Shown: positions 1 to 7,264 of the stretch, piece by piece
Numbering within the stretch: the stretch's first letter is position 1
How the letters are laid out: each line of letters starts with the position of its first letter
NCBI RefSeq assembly: GCF_000807675.2
Contig: NZ_CP019962.1
Location: forward strand, 1,178,001 to 1,242,000
DNA: 64,000 nucleotides
Direction: 5' to 3'
Source of the DNA: Eubacterium limosum
Lineage (GTDB): Bacteria > Bacillota > Clostridia > Eubacteriales > Eubacteriaceae
Made by a program: the position numbers and the translations under genes
Notes under the pieces: model-generated
Databases searched by the model: none
The model's input: only the letters and a program-made list of their open reading frames with translations
Told to the model about the DNA's origin: nothing

Positions 1-1934
1 ATTATATGGATACCAAGCGTTACATGGTTGAAAACCGGGGGGAAATCGACCCTCACGAAATGTTCCAAAATGAGCTGGCCTTAAAACAGCTGGACCAGAA
101 AGGCGCTTTTGCAGTGGGCGTCCGGGAAAAGCTGGCACGGCTGAAGGCCTCCCCCTACTTTGCCCGAATTGATTTTCAGTATGAGGAGGGGGAAGACGCA
201 GAAAAATTTTATATTGGGCCGGCGTCCTTTAATGATAACAATGAGCTGCTGATCTGTGACTGGCGCGCGCCTGTGGCAGGCATGTTTTATGACTGTGAGG
301 TGGGGCCTGCAGGCTATGAAGCCCCCTCAGGTAAAATCGAAGGCCGTCTGACCCGAAAGCGGCAGTTTAAAATCAAAGATGGAAAAATGGAGTATGCTCT
401 CGAAAGCTCGGTCAATATCCAGGATGATGTGCTGCAGCGTGAGCTGAGCCATACCTCTGATGAAAAGATGAAATCCATTATCGCGACGATCCAGAAAGAG
501 CAGAATCAAATTATCCGAAACGAGAAGGCCGGAACGATGATCATCCAGGGGGTAGCGGGATCGGGTAAAACCTCCATTGCCCTGCACCGGATTGCCTTTC
601 TGCTTTACCGTTTTAAGGATCAGCTGTCAGCGGCTGACATCAGCATTTTATCCCCTAACAAGGTGTTTGGGGATTATATTTCAAATGTTTTGCCAGAGCT
701 GGGAGAAGAGCCCATCTGCGAAATAAGCTTTGAGGATATTGCCGAAGAACAGCTGGAAGGAAAATTTCGGTTTGAGAAGGAAAAAGATCCGCTGGAGACT
801 GAGGATGAGCGCTGGGCAGAACGGACCCGGCTGAAGTCGAGCCTTGAGTTTAAAGGGAAAATGGACGCCTATCTGAAAAGCCTGCCCAAAAACATCCTTG
901 CCCCTGAGGATTACTGCTTTGGTCGGTTTAAGGCAGAGGCGGCCTGGATAAAAACCATGTTTGAGGCGGCCAGCGGTCAGCCCTTTAAAAAACGTCTGAA
1001 GCTCATGGCGGAGACGATCCATGAGCGGTTTGAGGCGGATAATATCCGGGGTGAGGAGCTTCCAAAGCCGGGTGCCATCCTGAAAAGCCTCAATGCCATG
1101 CTCAGGGTGAAGAATACCTTTCCCCTTTATAAAGACTTTTACCGACAGGCAGAGCTGTCACATATGCTTGTCATGCCTGAAAAAAAGACCTTTGAATGGG
1201 CAGATGTCTACCCATATCTGTATTTTAAGAGAGCCTTTGAGGGCTTGAGGGAGAATAAGTCAACAAGACATCTGGTGGTCGATGAAATGCAGGATTATAC
1301 AGCGGTCCAGTATGCGGTGATCAACAGTATTTACAGCTGCCCTAAAACCATCCTGGGCGATTTTGGGCAATGCGTCAATCCAAATAATCAAAATACACTG
1401 GACGATATGAGAAGGCTTTACAGCGGCGCGGAATACGTGGCGCTTAACAAGAGCTACCGTTCCACCTGTGAGATCATACAATTTGCCGGGAAAATACAGC
1501 CGGTCAGCGCATTAGAGCCAATGGAGCGGCACGGTGAACCGCCAGAGGTTATTCGCTGCAGTAACCAAAAGGAAAAGCTTGAAAAGCTTGTGAATAAAAT
1601 CCGGGCTTTCGAAAAAAGCGGCTGGGCATCTCTGGGGATTATCCTGAAAACAAATCGCGAGGCGCAGGCATTGTATGCTCTGCTCTCAGAAAAACACAGT
1701 GTCCATCTGATCACGCCAGAGGGCACACGGTTTAAAAACGGCGTTTCCGTTACCTCTATCCAGATGGCCAAGGGGCTGGAATTTGACGCAGTCCTTATCC
1801 CAGACGCAGACAGCAGGCATTACAGCGACGCGTATGAGAGAAGCCTGCTGTACGTTGCCTGCACCCGGGCCATGCACAGCCTGACGCTTCTGTACAGCGG
1901 GGAGATATCTGCGCTGATCCCAGAAACGCTTTAA
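1..1934 (+). CDS. helD: HelD-like UvrD/Rep-family helicase, 5' end outside window
   Basis: Superfamily 1 helicase-like ATPase of the HelD type, which in Firmicutes binds RNA polymerase and helps release stalled or inactive enzyme. The frame is open from base 1 and the first ATG is at 6. The visible product has 642 codons. The SPYFARIDF motif typical of HelD appears at about residue 49, whereas full HelD proteins have roughly 60-70 more residues (an N-terminal coiled coil) before it, so the true start probably lies left of the window. Walker A GVAGSGKT is at about 182-189, the Walker B-like VVDEMQD near 430, and the C-terminal UvrD motifs (MAKGLEFDAV, LYVACTRA) are intact. It converges on the next gene with a 4-nt overlap of stop codons and no terminator between them. 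The family call is firm; the HelD sub-type is inferred from domain order. Confidence 0.8.
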   Translation, partial: YMDTKRYMVENRGEIDPHEMFQNELALKQLDQKGAFAVGVREKLARLKASPYFARIDFQYEEGEDAEKFYIGPASFNDNNELLICDWRAPVAGMFYDCEVGPAGYEAPSGKIEGRLTRKRQFKIKDGKMEYALESSVNIQDDVLQRELSHTSDEKMKSIIATIQKEQNQIIRNEKAGTMIIQGVAGSGKTSIALHRIAFLLYRFKDQLSAADISILSPNKVFGDYISNVLPELGEEPICEISFEDIAEEQLEGKFRFEKEKDPLETEDERWAERTRLKSSLEFKGKMDAYLKSLPKNILAPEDYCFGRFKAEAAWIKTMFEAASGQPFKKRLKLMAETIHERFEADNIRGEELPKPGAILKSLNAMLRVKNTFPLYKDFYRQAELSHMLVMPEKKTFEWADVYPYLYFKRAFEGLRENKSTRHLVVDEMQDYTAVQYAVINSIYSCPKTILGDFGQCVNPNNQNTLDDMRRLYSGAEYVALNKSYRSTCEIIQFAGKIQPVSALEPMERHGEPPEVIRCSNQKEKLEKLVNKIRAFEKSGWASLGIILKTNREAQALYALLSEKHSVHLITPEGTRFKNGVSVTSIQMAKGLEFDAVLIPDADSRHYSDAYERSLLYVACTRAMHSLTLLYSGEISALIPETL

Positions 1935-3277
1935 TACAAACTGCGCTGGTTTCTTTTTTTTATGCGTTGTGCGCTGATGAGGAGAAAAGCGAAAAAGATA
2001 AGGAGTACACAGCCGGTAAGGAATCCATGATGGTATGCGGCAAAGACGGGGATAAAGGTAATCATGGCCAGCTCAATGATCGAGATCAGCACATAGGCAA
2101 AGCCGTAATCCTCCAGAGTACCGCTTTTCATATCCGGGTCGACAATCCGAAGAAGAATGATGCCAATGGCGACAACACCCATATTCCAGCCAAAAATAAA
2201 AATCCCCCGCTCAAACCAGTTGTCGGTGTACAGCTTTTTACAGATAACAAAAACATAGAAAAGGCAATAGGCAACGCCCAGCAGACTCATGATGATAATG
2301 GGGAGAAGATACTCGCTCACGACAGAAATGCGGATTGAGGCTATGCCGAAAAAGACAAGATAATCTGTAATGCTGGAACCAACCCGGCTGATGGTATTGC
2401 GGTCAATACTTTTATCAAGACGGACAAGCTTCAGAAACCAGTTAATAAAAACACCGCAGAACATGGAAAGGCAGACCATGGGCAAGGAAAAGTTTAAATT
2501 GAGCAAACCGTAGAGATAGTCAATCAGATATGCGCCGCCAGCGGTCATTAAAATTAATGCCAGATGCCAGGTCAGGGTTTCCAGGGAGATGGAGCAGGTG
2601 GTTTCCCTGCCGAGTGTTTTTTGTTCAGCAGCGTTGAAAAAGCCTGTGCGCATGCTTTCGGGAAGGCCGGACATATTGGTGATATACTGGGTATAGCCTT
2701 TCTTGATGGCGTAATTAATGGCGGCAATACCAATTAAAACCCCCAGGATGAGACCAATGGTAGCAAAGGTCTGACCGATGGTAATAGCCTCCTCCCAGCC
2801 GGCAATATCCTGCAGGGTACCGCCGATTGAGGCCGCATAGCCGTGTCCGCCAGCAAACCCGGCCGGCATCATAAGAGCAAAGGCGGAATGAAGATCGGGA
2901 AAAAGCAGCGCAAAAACAGAAGTGCCAATAACCAGTGCGAATCCAAACTGTCCGGTTTCGGCGGCCATGTTAAGCAGAAAGGTATCTTCTACGCTGGTGA
3001 TCATTTTTTTAAGGCCTCCGTTGGATTGACGCCCGATAAAGAGCGACCCGAAAAGGACAATGATCAGCGTGTAGGGATAGTTGGAAAGTGCGCTGCTGAA
3101 GGGAAGCACAGCCAGCCCCTCCGGACCGAGCAGGAGACCCAGAAAGCCGGCGATTAAAGGAGCGGGCAAAAAAAGCTTCTGTATTATTTTGATTTTTGCG
3201 CGGAGTATCTGGCCAGTAAAGATTAACAACGACGCCAAAGCAATATCTGTAATAAGCGATGTGACTGAGTATTCCAT
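1931..3277 (-). CDS. GltS-like sodium:solute (glutamate family) symporter
   Basis: Polytopic membrane protein of 448 residues resembling the sodium:glutamate symporter (GltS/ESS) family. It has about ten hydrophobic segments and the glycine-rich re-entrant region AGFAGGHGYAASIGGT near residue 140. I start it at 3277 (MEYSV): an AGAGGG ribosome-binding site precedes that ATG, while the longer frame to 3337 has no signal and begins inside the intergenic region. It is the last gene of a leftward three-gene operon (MFS transporter, MttB-like methyltransferase, this gene), 67 nt behind the methyltransferase, so its substrate may be the methylated amine or acid the enzyme uses, or its demethylated product. 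Glutamate itself is not established as substrate; the context argues for something related to betaine metabolism. Confidence 0.75.
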   Translation of the reverse strand: MEYSVTSLITDIALASLLIFTGQILRAKIKIIQKLFLPAPLIAGFLGLLLGPEGLAVLPFSSALSNYPYTLIIVLFGSLFIGRQSNGGLKKMITSVEDTFLLNMAAETGQFGFALVIGTSVFALLFPDLHSAFALMMPAGFAGGHGYAASIGGTLQDIAGWEEAITIGQTFATIGLILGVLIGIAAINYAIKKGYTQYITNMSGLPESMRTGFFNAAEQKTLGRETTCSISLETLTWHLALILMTAGGAYLIDYLYGLLNLNFSLPMVCLSMFCGVFINWFLKLVRLDKSIDRNTISRVGSSITDYLVFFGIASIRISVVSEYLLPIIIMSLLGVAYCLFYVFVICKKLYTDNWFERGIFIFGWNMGVVAIGIILLRIVDPDMKSGTLEDYGFAYVLISIIELAMITFIPVFAAYHHGFLTGCVLLIFFAFLLISAQRIKKRNQRSLY

Positions 3278-3344
3278 AATATCCCTCTTTTTCAGAATAG
3301 CACAAAATGCAGGGAAAACAAAATATTTTCCCTGCAAGTCCAGC

Positions 3345-4790
3345 CTAAATTGATTCTTTGTAGGAATCCGGCAGATAGGCTTCTATAATTTTCAGCCGAT
3401 CGCCTGAGATATCCGGTGCGGTATACGCTGCGATACGCGCTTCAACGGCTTCCTTCAAGACAGAACGCACAGATTTTGAGCCGGCATTCTGCCACTGATT
3501 AGGGTCTTCTTTATTCATATATTTTGACATGAAGAATTCCTGACGATAGGTTTTAGGGGTTCTGCCGGAAAGGAAGGTGCCGCGCGGTCCTGTTTTTTCA
3601 ATGTCTTTCATTAAAAAGAGCTTGTCCTCACAGTTGACACCGTGCTGCATCCGCCGTGCCATAGTGTAGGCTTCCTCATCCATCAGGAATTTCTCAAAGC
3701 TGATCACATTGAAGGCGCCGATGGTGCCGCAGCCGTGATGAATAAAATCAGCGCCGCAGTCAACAGAGGCTTCGATCATCATCATTGATTCCATCCCTGC
3801 CTGAATATCACAGTCCTTTGCATCACTCAGACCGCCGCCGGTGCGGAAGGGAAGGTGGTAATAATCTGCCAGACCAGCCGTCACATAGCAGACGAGTGCG
3901 GTTTCGGGTGTACCGATCGTCAGCTGAACGGCCCGCATGTCGGTGGAGCCTGAGGTGTTGCCGTAAATAAATGCGCAGTCAGGGTTGATGAGCTTGCAGA
4001 GAACATAGCCCATAAGCACCTCAGCATTGGTCATGGCCATCATCCCTGCAATGGAGGCAGGGGCAGTCATCAGCGGCATACCGCAGGGCGCCAGCCAGAT
4101 GGCCTGGCCGGCCTCGCAGATAGCATAGGCCATGTCGATCTGTCCGCCGTGCAGCGCGAGGGGCGTGAGCGTGTTCATGAGACCTACATGAACAATTTTC
4201 TCATTTCCCTCAATCCCTTCAAAAGCTTTAAAAAGATCGATGCCCCGTTTATATTCTGAATAAATCTGTTCCTCAGGCACGTTAAACATGTTTGGACGTG
4301 CAGTACAGGCGGGCTTATGGCTGTATTTTAACGCGGTTACCATATTGCCGTATTTTAGCTGGTCATCTGACATATGTGTATGGTCGACGGTAAAGTTAAT
4401 GGAGTTAAAGTCAGTGACTGGGCTGGTGTCAGAGAGCTTAAACTGCCGGATAACATCATGGTCATCCATTTTCCGGATATAGCCGTCATCATTGATATAG
4501 ATGTTGCTGGAGGCTGGGCCGACCAGCGAGCTGCCGCCGCCAACGGTAAGAGGTTTGTCCAATGTACTGGAATACAGATCAAAGGTTGGTTTTGCCAGAG
4601 CCAGTGCGGCGTCAACCATTTCAGCGCTGAGCCTGACAAGATGGCCTTCCACCTGGGCGCCATGCTGTTTTAAAAGGGCGCAGGCTTTGTCATGTTCGAC
4701 CTGGACACCAATGTTTTCAAGAATGTACAGAGATTTTTCATGAATTTTTTCAATTGCTGATTTAGAGATATATTTTTCGTAGTTTTTCAT
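3345..4790 (-). CDS. MttB-family (non-pyrrolysine) corrinoid methyltransferase
   Basis: Member of the trimethylamine methyltransferase (MttB, COG5598) family, 481 residues. Such enzymes form a TIM barrel and move a methyl group from a quaternary amine to a cognate corrinoid protein. There is no in-frame TAG, so it is a non-pyrrolysine form; in the family, characterised homologues act on glycine betaine, proline betaine, carnitine or gamma-butyrobetaine. The glycine-rich stretch RTGGGLSDAKD (about residues 318-328) lies where pyrrolysine methylamine enzymes carry their special residue. No corrinoid protein or MtaA-type partner lies beside it, so those would have to come from elsewhere. It is the middle gene of the TetR-linked operon, 34 nt behind an MFS transporter. 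The start at 4790 is the only good ATG but has a weak ribosome-binding site. The substrate cannot be read from sequence. Confidence 0.88.
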   Translation of the reverse strand: MKNYEKYISKSAIEKIHEKSLYILENIGVQVEHDKACALLKQHGAQVEGHLVRLSAEMVDAALALAKPTFDLYSSTLDKPLTVGGGSSLVGPASSNIYINDDGYIRKMDDHDVIRQFKLSDTSPVTDFNSINFTVDHTHMSDDQLKYGNMVTALKYSHKPACTARPNMFNVPEEQIYSEYKRGIDLFKAFEGIEGNEKIVHVGLMNTLTPLALHGGQIDMAYAICEAGQAIWLAPCGMPLMTAPASIAGMMAMTNAEVLMGYVLCKLINPDCAFIYGNTSGSTDMRAVQLTIGTPETALVCYVTAGLADYYHLPFRTGGGLSDAKDCDIQAGMESMMMIEASVDCGADFIHHGCGTIGAFNVISFEKFLMDEEAYTMARRMQHGVNCEDKLFLMKDIEKTGPRGTFLSGRTPKTYRQEFFMSKYMNKEDPNQWQNAGSKSVRSVLKEAVEARIAAYTAPDISGDRLKIIEAYLPDSYKESI

Positions 4791-4824
4791 TTTTAGTTAC
4801 ACTTTCATCTTTAGACTGAGAATT

Positions 4825-6117
4825 TTATTGTTCAACACTGGAGGAGGCTTCTTCCTTTTCTGCGGCAATGCGCGCCAGACGGATTGCCTTAAGCTCCTTG
4901 ATATTTTCTTTATTGCGGATATGGAAGATAATGGCAATGACACAGGCAAACAGGGCAAAGGCTCCGGATATGTTAAAGATTATGCCATAGCAGACACTGG
5001 GGTCATTGTTCTGGATAATATTTCCGTTTATGATGGGTAAAAAGCTGTCTGGCAGAAAGCCGATGGTCGATAAAATACCAGTGACCGTACCGGCCATAAA
5101 CAATGGCATCTTGGCTTCGGACTGTGTTGCAAAATAAAGCCCTCTCACAGCGCCGATTAAAATATAACCCATCGCACCGCCAACAAAAATACCGATGACA
5201 TTGGCGGCGCCGGTTGGAAGCAGGGGCAGACCAAAGTTAAAAGCCGCCAGAAGAAGTGTCATAACGATGATGGATTTGGAAATCCCAAACCGGTCTCCGA
5301 CCAAGGCTGAAATGTAAGAGCCGACCGGGCGCATGTATTCACGGAAATTTCCAAGGATAGCACCGCCAAGGGCAGAGAGGCCGAACATGCTGGTAGCGTA
5401 AGGCGTAATATAGCGAAGATTGACATTAGTGGCAAAAACACCAAGGATAATAAAGGACATAAGCCATACATTAGGGTCCTTTAACGCAGAGAGCAAAATT
5501 TTGATCACGCCCTCCCCTTCAGGTTTTTCGACAGTATCGCGGTCAAAGATAAAATGGATCAGCAGGCCGATAAGGACGTTCATACCGGCAAAAATATAGA
5601 TAACAATTCGGAGACCAAAGATTTTGTCAGCAAAGACGCCAAAAAGAATCAGGGCGACAGTGCTTACAATTGACGATAGAACATTACGTGTACCCTCCAT
5701 GGAAGCGAGAGCAGTACCCTCACCGCCGGCCTTTGCGAAAATACGCGTTGCCTTGATGAGGGCAGCCCAGAATGTCAGCGTTGTTGTGATTCCCATGGCT
5801 CCGAACAGGATAACCATGACCGTGTAGGAAGGGAAGAATCCGACAAAGACAGCCAGGAGCCCTGTTGCAAGATAGGATAGGGACAGCAGCGTCTTGGAGG
5901 AGATGCGGTCAGCAAGCAGGCCGCCTAAAAAATATGTGGCAATGGTCATCGTAGTATAAGCACTCTGGATAACACCTAACTGGATATCGGTAGCGCCGGT
6001 GGCGGCCTGGAAGGTGTCATAATACAGACCGATCATGTAAGGAACATAGTAAATGATACTGGCACCGCTCAAACACAGGAATTGAACAATACGTTTTAAA
6101 TTCAATTGCTTTTTCAT
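4825..6117 (-). CDS. MFS transporter, first gene of the MttB-like operon
   Basis: Major facilitator superfamily permease of 430 residues with about twelve hydrophobic segments. The loop-2/3 motif GGLLADRISSK (about residues 65-75) is the MFS signature and sits after the second membrane segment. The start at 6117 has a GAGAGG ribosome-binding site 8 nt upstream. It is the first gene of the leftward operon and would supply the methyltransferase with its methylated substrate or export the demethylated product; this is inference from order. The C terminus is charged and cytoplasmic (EKEEASSSVEQ). Transcription should start near 6185 from the promoter at 6192-6220, and is probably repressed by the divergent TetR protein through three palindromes there. 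Confidence 0.85.
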   Translation of the reverse strand: MKKQLNLKRIVQFLCLSGASIIYYVPYMIGLYYDTFQAATGATDIQLGVIQSAYTTMTIATYFLGGLLADRISSKTLLSLSYLATGLLAVFVGFFPSYTVMVILFGAMGITTTLTFWAALIKATRIFAKAGGEGTALASMEGTRNVLSSIVSTVALILFGVFADKIFGLRIVIYIFAGMNVLIGLLIHFIFDRDTVEKPEGEGVIKILLSALKDPNVWLMSFIILGVFATNVNLRYITPYATSMFGLSALGGAILGNFREYMRPVGSYISALVGDRFGISKSIIVMTLLLAAFNFGLPLLPTGAANVIGIFVGGAMGYILIGAVRGLYFATQSEAKMPLFMAGTVTGILSTIGFLPDSFLPIINGNIIQNNDPSVCYGIIFNISGAFALFACVIAIIFHIRNKENIKELKAIRLARIAAEKEEASSSVEQ

Positions 6118-6157
6118 AAATTTCCTCTCTCTTTCTGCAAAAATACCGCGCGTAATA

Positions 6158-6241
6158 TTTTATACAGTATAAAAAGTATTTGATGGATAGAATTATACAG
6201 TATAAAATTTGATATGTCAACGTTTTTTATACTGTATAATT
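6158..6241. promoter_or_regulatory. Three TetR-type operator palindromes
   Basis: Three copies of an 11-bp palindrome, TATAC-N-GTATA, lie at 6161-6171, 6194-6204 and 6228-6238. They are flanked by A/T arms (TTTATAC and GTATAAA in the best copy, 6158-6174). The centres are 33 and 34 bp apart, about three helical turns, so all lie on one face. Copy 2 covers the -10 box of the leftward promoter, copy 3 lies just upstream of its -35 box and copy 1 just downstream of the start point. The divergent TetR gene is the obvious candidate to bind them. Confidence 0.75.
6192..6220 (-). promoter_or_regulatory. Near-perfect sigma-A promoter of the MFS/MttB/GltS operon
   Basis: Read on the minus strand, TTGACA (6215-6220) is followed after exactly 17 nt by TATAAT (6192-6197). 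Both hexamers match consensus completely. A promoter this strong normally needs tight repression, and operator palindromes overlap it. Confidence 0.85.
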
Positions 6242-6269
6242 TTTATCTTCAAAGGGTTTTATTTTTTGA

Positions 6270-6980
6270 ATGATGTGTTATAATAGAGAAAAAATAAGAA
6301 AAAATGGCCGTTTAAGGGAAGGAAGTGATCGTATCACCTATAAAAAAAGCAAGGAAACCAATGACCGGATTGTGGCAGTGGCCCGCAAGCTTTTTTATGA
6401 GAAGGGCTTTAAAAAAACATCGGTCCGCCAGATTTGTAAGGATGCGGGGATAAATCATTCTTTGATTTATTATTATTTTAAATCAGGCAAGTACGGCATT
6501 GCCCAGTACCTGATTAACGAGCATATAAGAAAATGTATAAAAGCCCTGTCAAAGCATTATTCATATCAAAGCGATTATTTACTGTACCACCTTTTACTGC
6601 TCAGGTTTTTATTCAGAGAGATTTCACAGGACCCCATAGAGCTGGAATGCTATATTAACGCCTGGGAGGAGGAGCAGATTGACCGTCCTTTTTCCATCGA
6701 AACCTACACCATAGCAAAAGGTCTGGGTATGAATGTCAGCTATACAGACGTTCAGACCGCTGTGCTGATGAGCGATTATGTATGGAAGGGCCTTTACGAG
6801 GCTAAGCAGAACGGAATCCTCGAGCTTACAGATTCAGAAATACGCAAGCGCACAGATTTGACACGGTGGATGAATATCGGTTTGGACAAAGCGTTTATTC
6901 TTGAAAAAATCGCGGTGGCAGAGGAGCTTTTAAGAGATATTCCAATCTATCATATCCATTTGATTTTAGAAGATGGATGA
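6270..6980 (+). CDS. TetR/AcrR-family transcriptional regulator
   Basis: TetR-type regulator of 236 residues. The N-terminal helix-turn-helix (about 38-72: RKLFYEKGFKKTSVRQICKDAG followed by NHSLIYYYFKSG) matches the family pattern; the C-terminal ligand domain is divergent. It is transcribed away from the MFS/MttB/GltS operon, and three palindromes fill the region between, so it probably represses that operon and itself. A ligand related to a quaternary amine is plausible. The start is uncertain: ATG 6270 (or 6273) has only AAAGGG at a long distance, while a better purine run (AGGGAAGGAAG, 6315-6325) lies inside the frame without an in-frame ATG, GTG or TTG at the right distance behind it. 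Confidence 0.85.
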   Translation: MMCYNREKIRKNGRLREGSDRITYKKSKETNDRIVAVARKLFYEKGFKKTSVRQICKDAGINHSLIYYYFKSGKYGIAQYLINEHIRKCIKALSKHYSYQSDYLLYHLLLLRFLFREISQDPIELECYINAWEEEQIDRPFSIETYTIAKGLGMNVSYTDVQTAVLMSDYVWKGLYEAKQNGILELTDSEIRKRTDLTRWMNIGLDKAFILEKIAVAEELLRDIPIYHIHLILEDG

Positions 6981-7264
6981 AATAATGACAGCGCCCTTTG
7001 TTAAATCTTCCTTAATTCCCTTGACGTTTACCGTTTTTTTATGTAGAATTTAGAAAATATTTATATTAAAAGTAAAGGAATTTTAATTGATGGACGACAG
7101 TGACGAGAGTGACACCGACCGAAAAATCAAAACCTTAAAAGCGAATAAGTCTCAGAGTATACAAGGCATAGTCACGCCCATTTTGCACATGGGTGGTTTG
7201 ACTGTGCCTTTTTTATATTCTGGCTTAGATAAAACTTTTATATGAAAGGGGTGGTTTATCCAAT
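6981..7264 (+). promoter_or_regulatory. Promoter and leader of the P-type ATPase gene
   Basis: This 284-nt gap contains no gene. A good promoter is present: TTGACG (7021-7026), 17 nt, TAGAAT (7044-7049), giving a start near 7056 and a leader of about 209 nt. The leader contains an intrinsic terminator (7163-7214) before the ribosome-binding site. The segment 7090-7160 has two GTGAC repeats and no feature I can match to a known riboswitch class; the GGGAGTAG core of yybP-ykoY is absent. Confidence 0.6.
7163..7214 (+). terminator. Intrinsic terminator inside the ATPase leader (attenuator)
   Basis: A 12-bp stem (7163-7174 with 7199-7210, one G-U pair) encloses a loop with an inner CCCA/TGGG pairing, and is followed by a run of T. 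It lies between the promoter at 7021-7049 and the ATPase start at 7265, so it would end transcription before the gene unless an alternative fold prevents it. Confidence 0.7.

Noticed and set aside
3345-4790. Pyrrolysine (TAG) readthrough in the MttB-family gene
   Set aside because: The frame is full length without an internal TAG, so this member does not use pyrrolysine.
7056-7162. yybP-ykoY or M-box riboswitch before the first ATPase
   Set aside because: The GGGAGTAG core of yybP-ykoY is absent and the leader is too short for an M-box; left as an unassigned leader.
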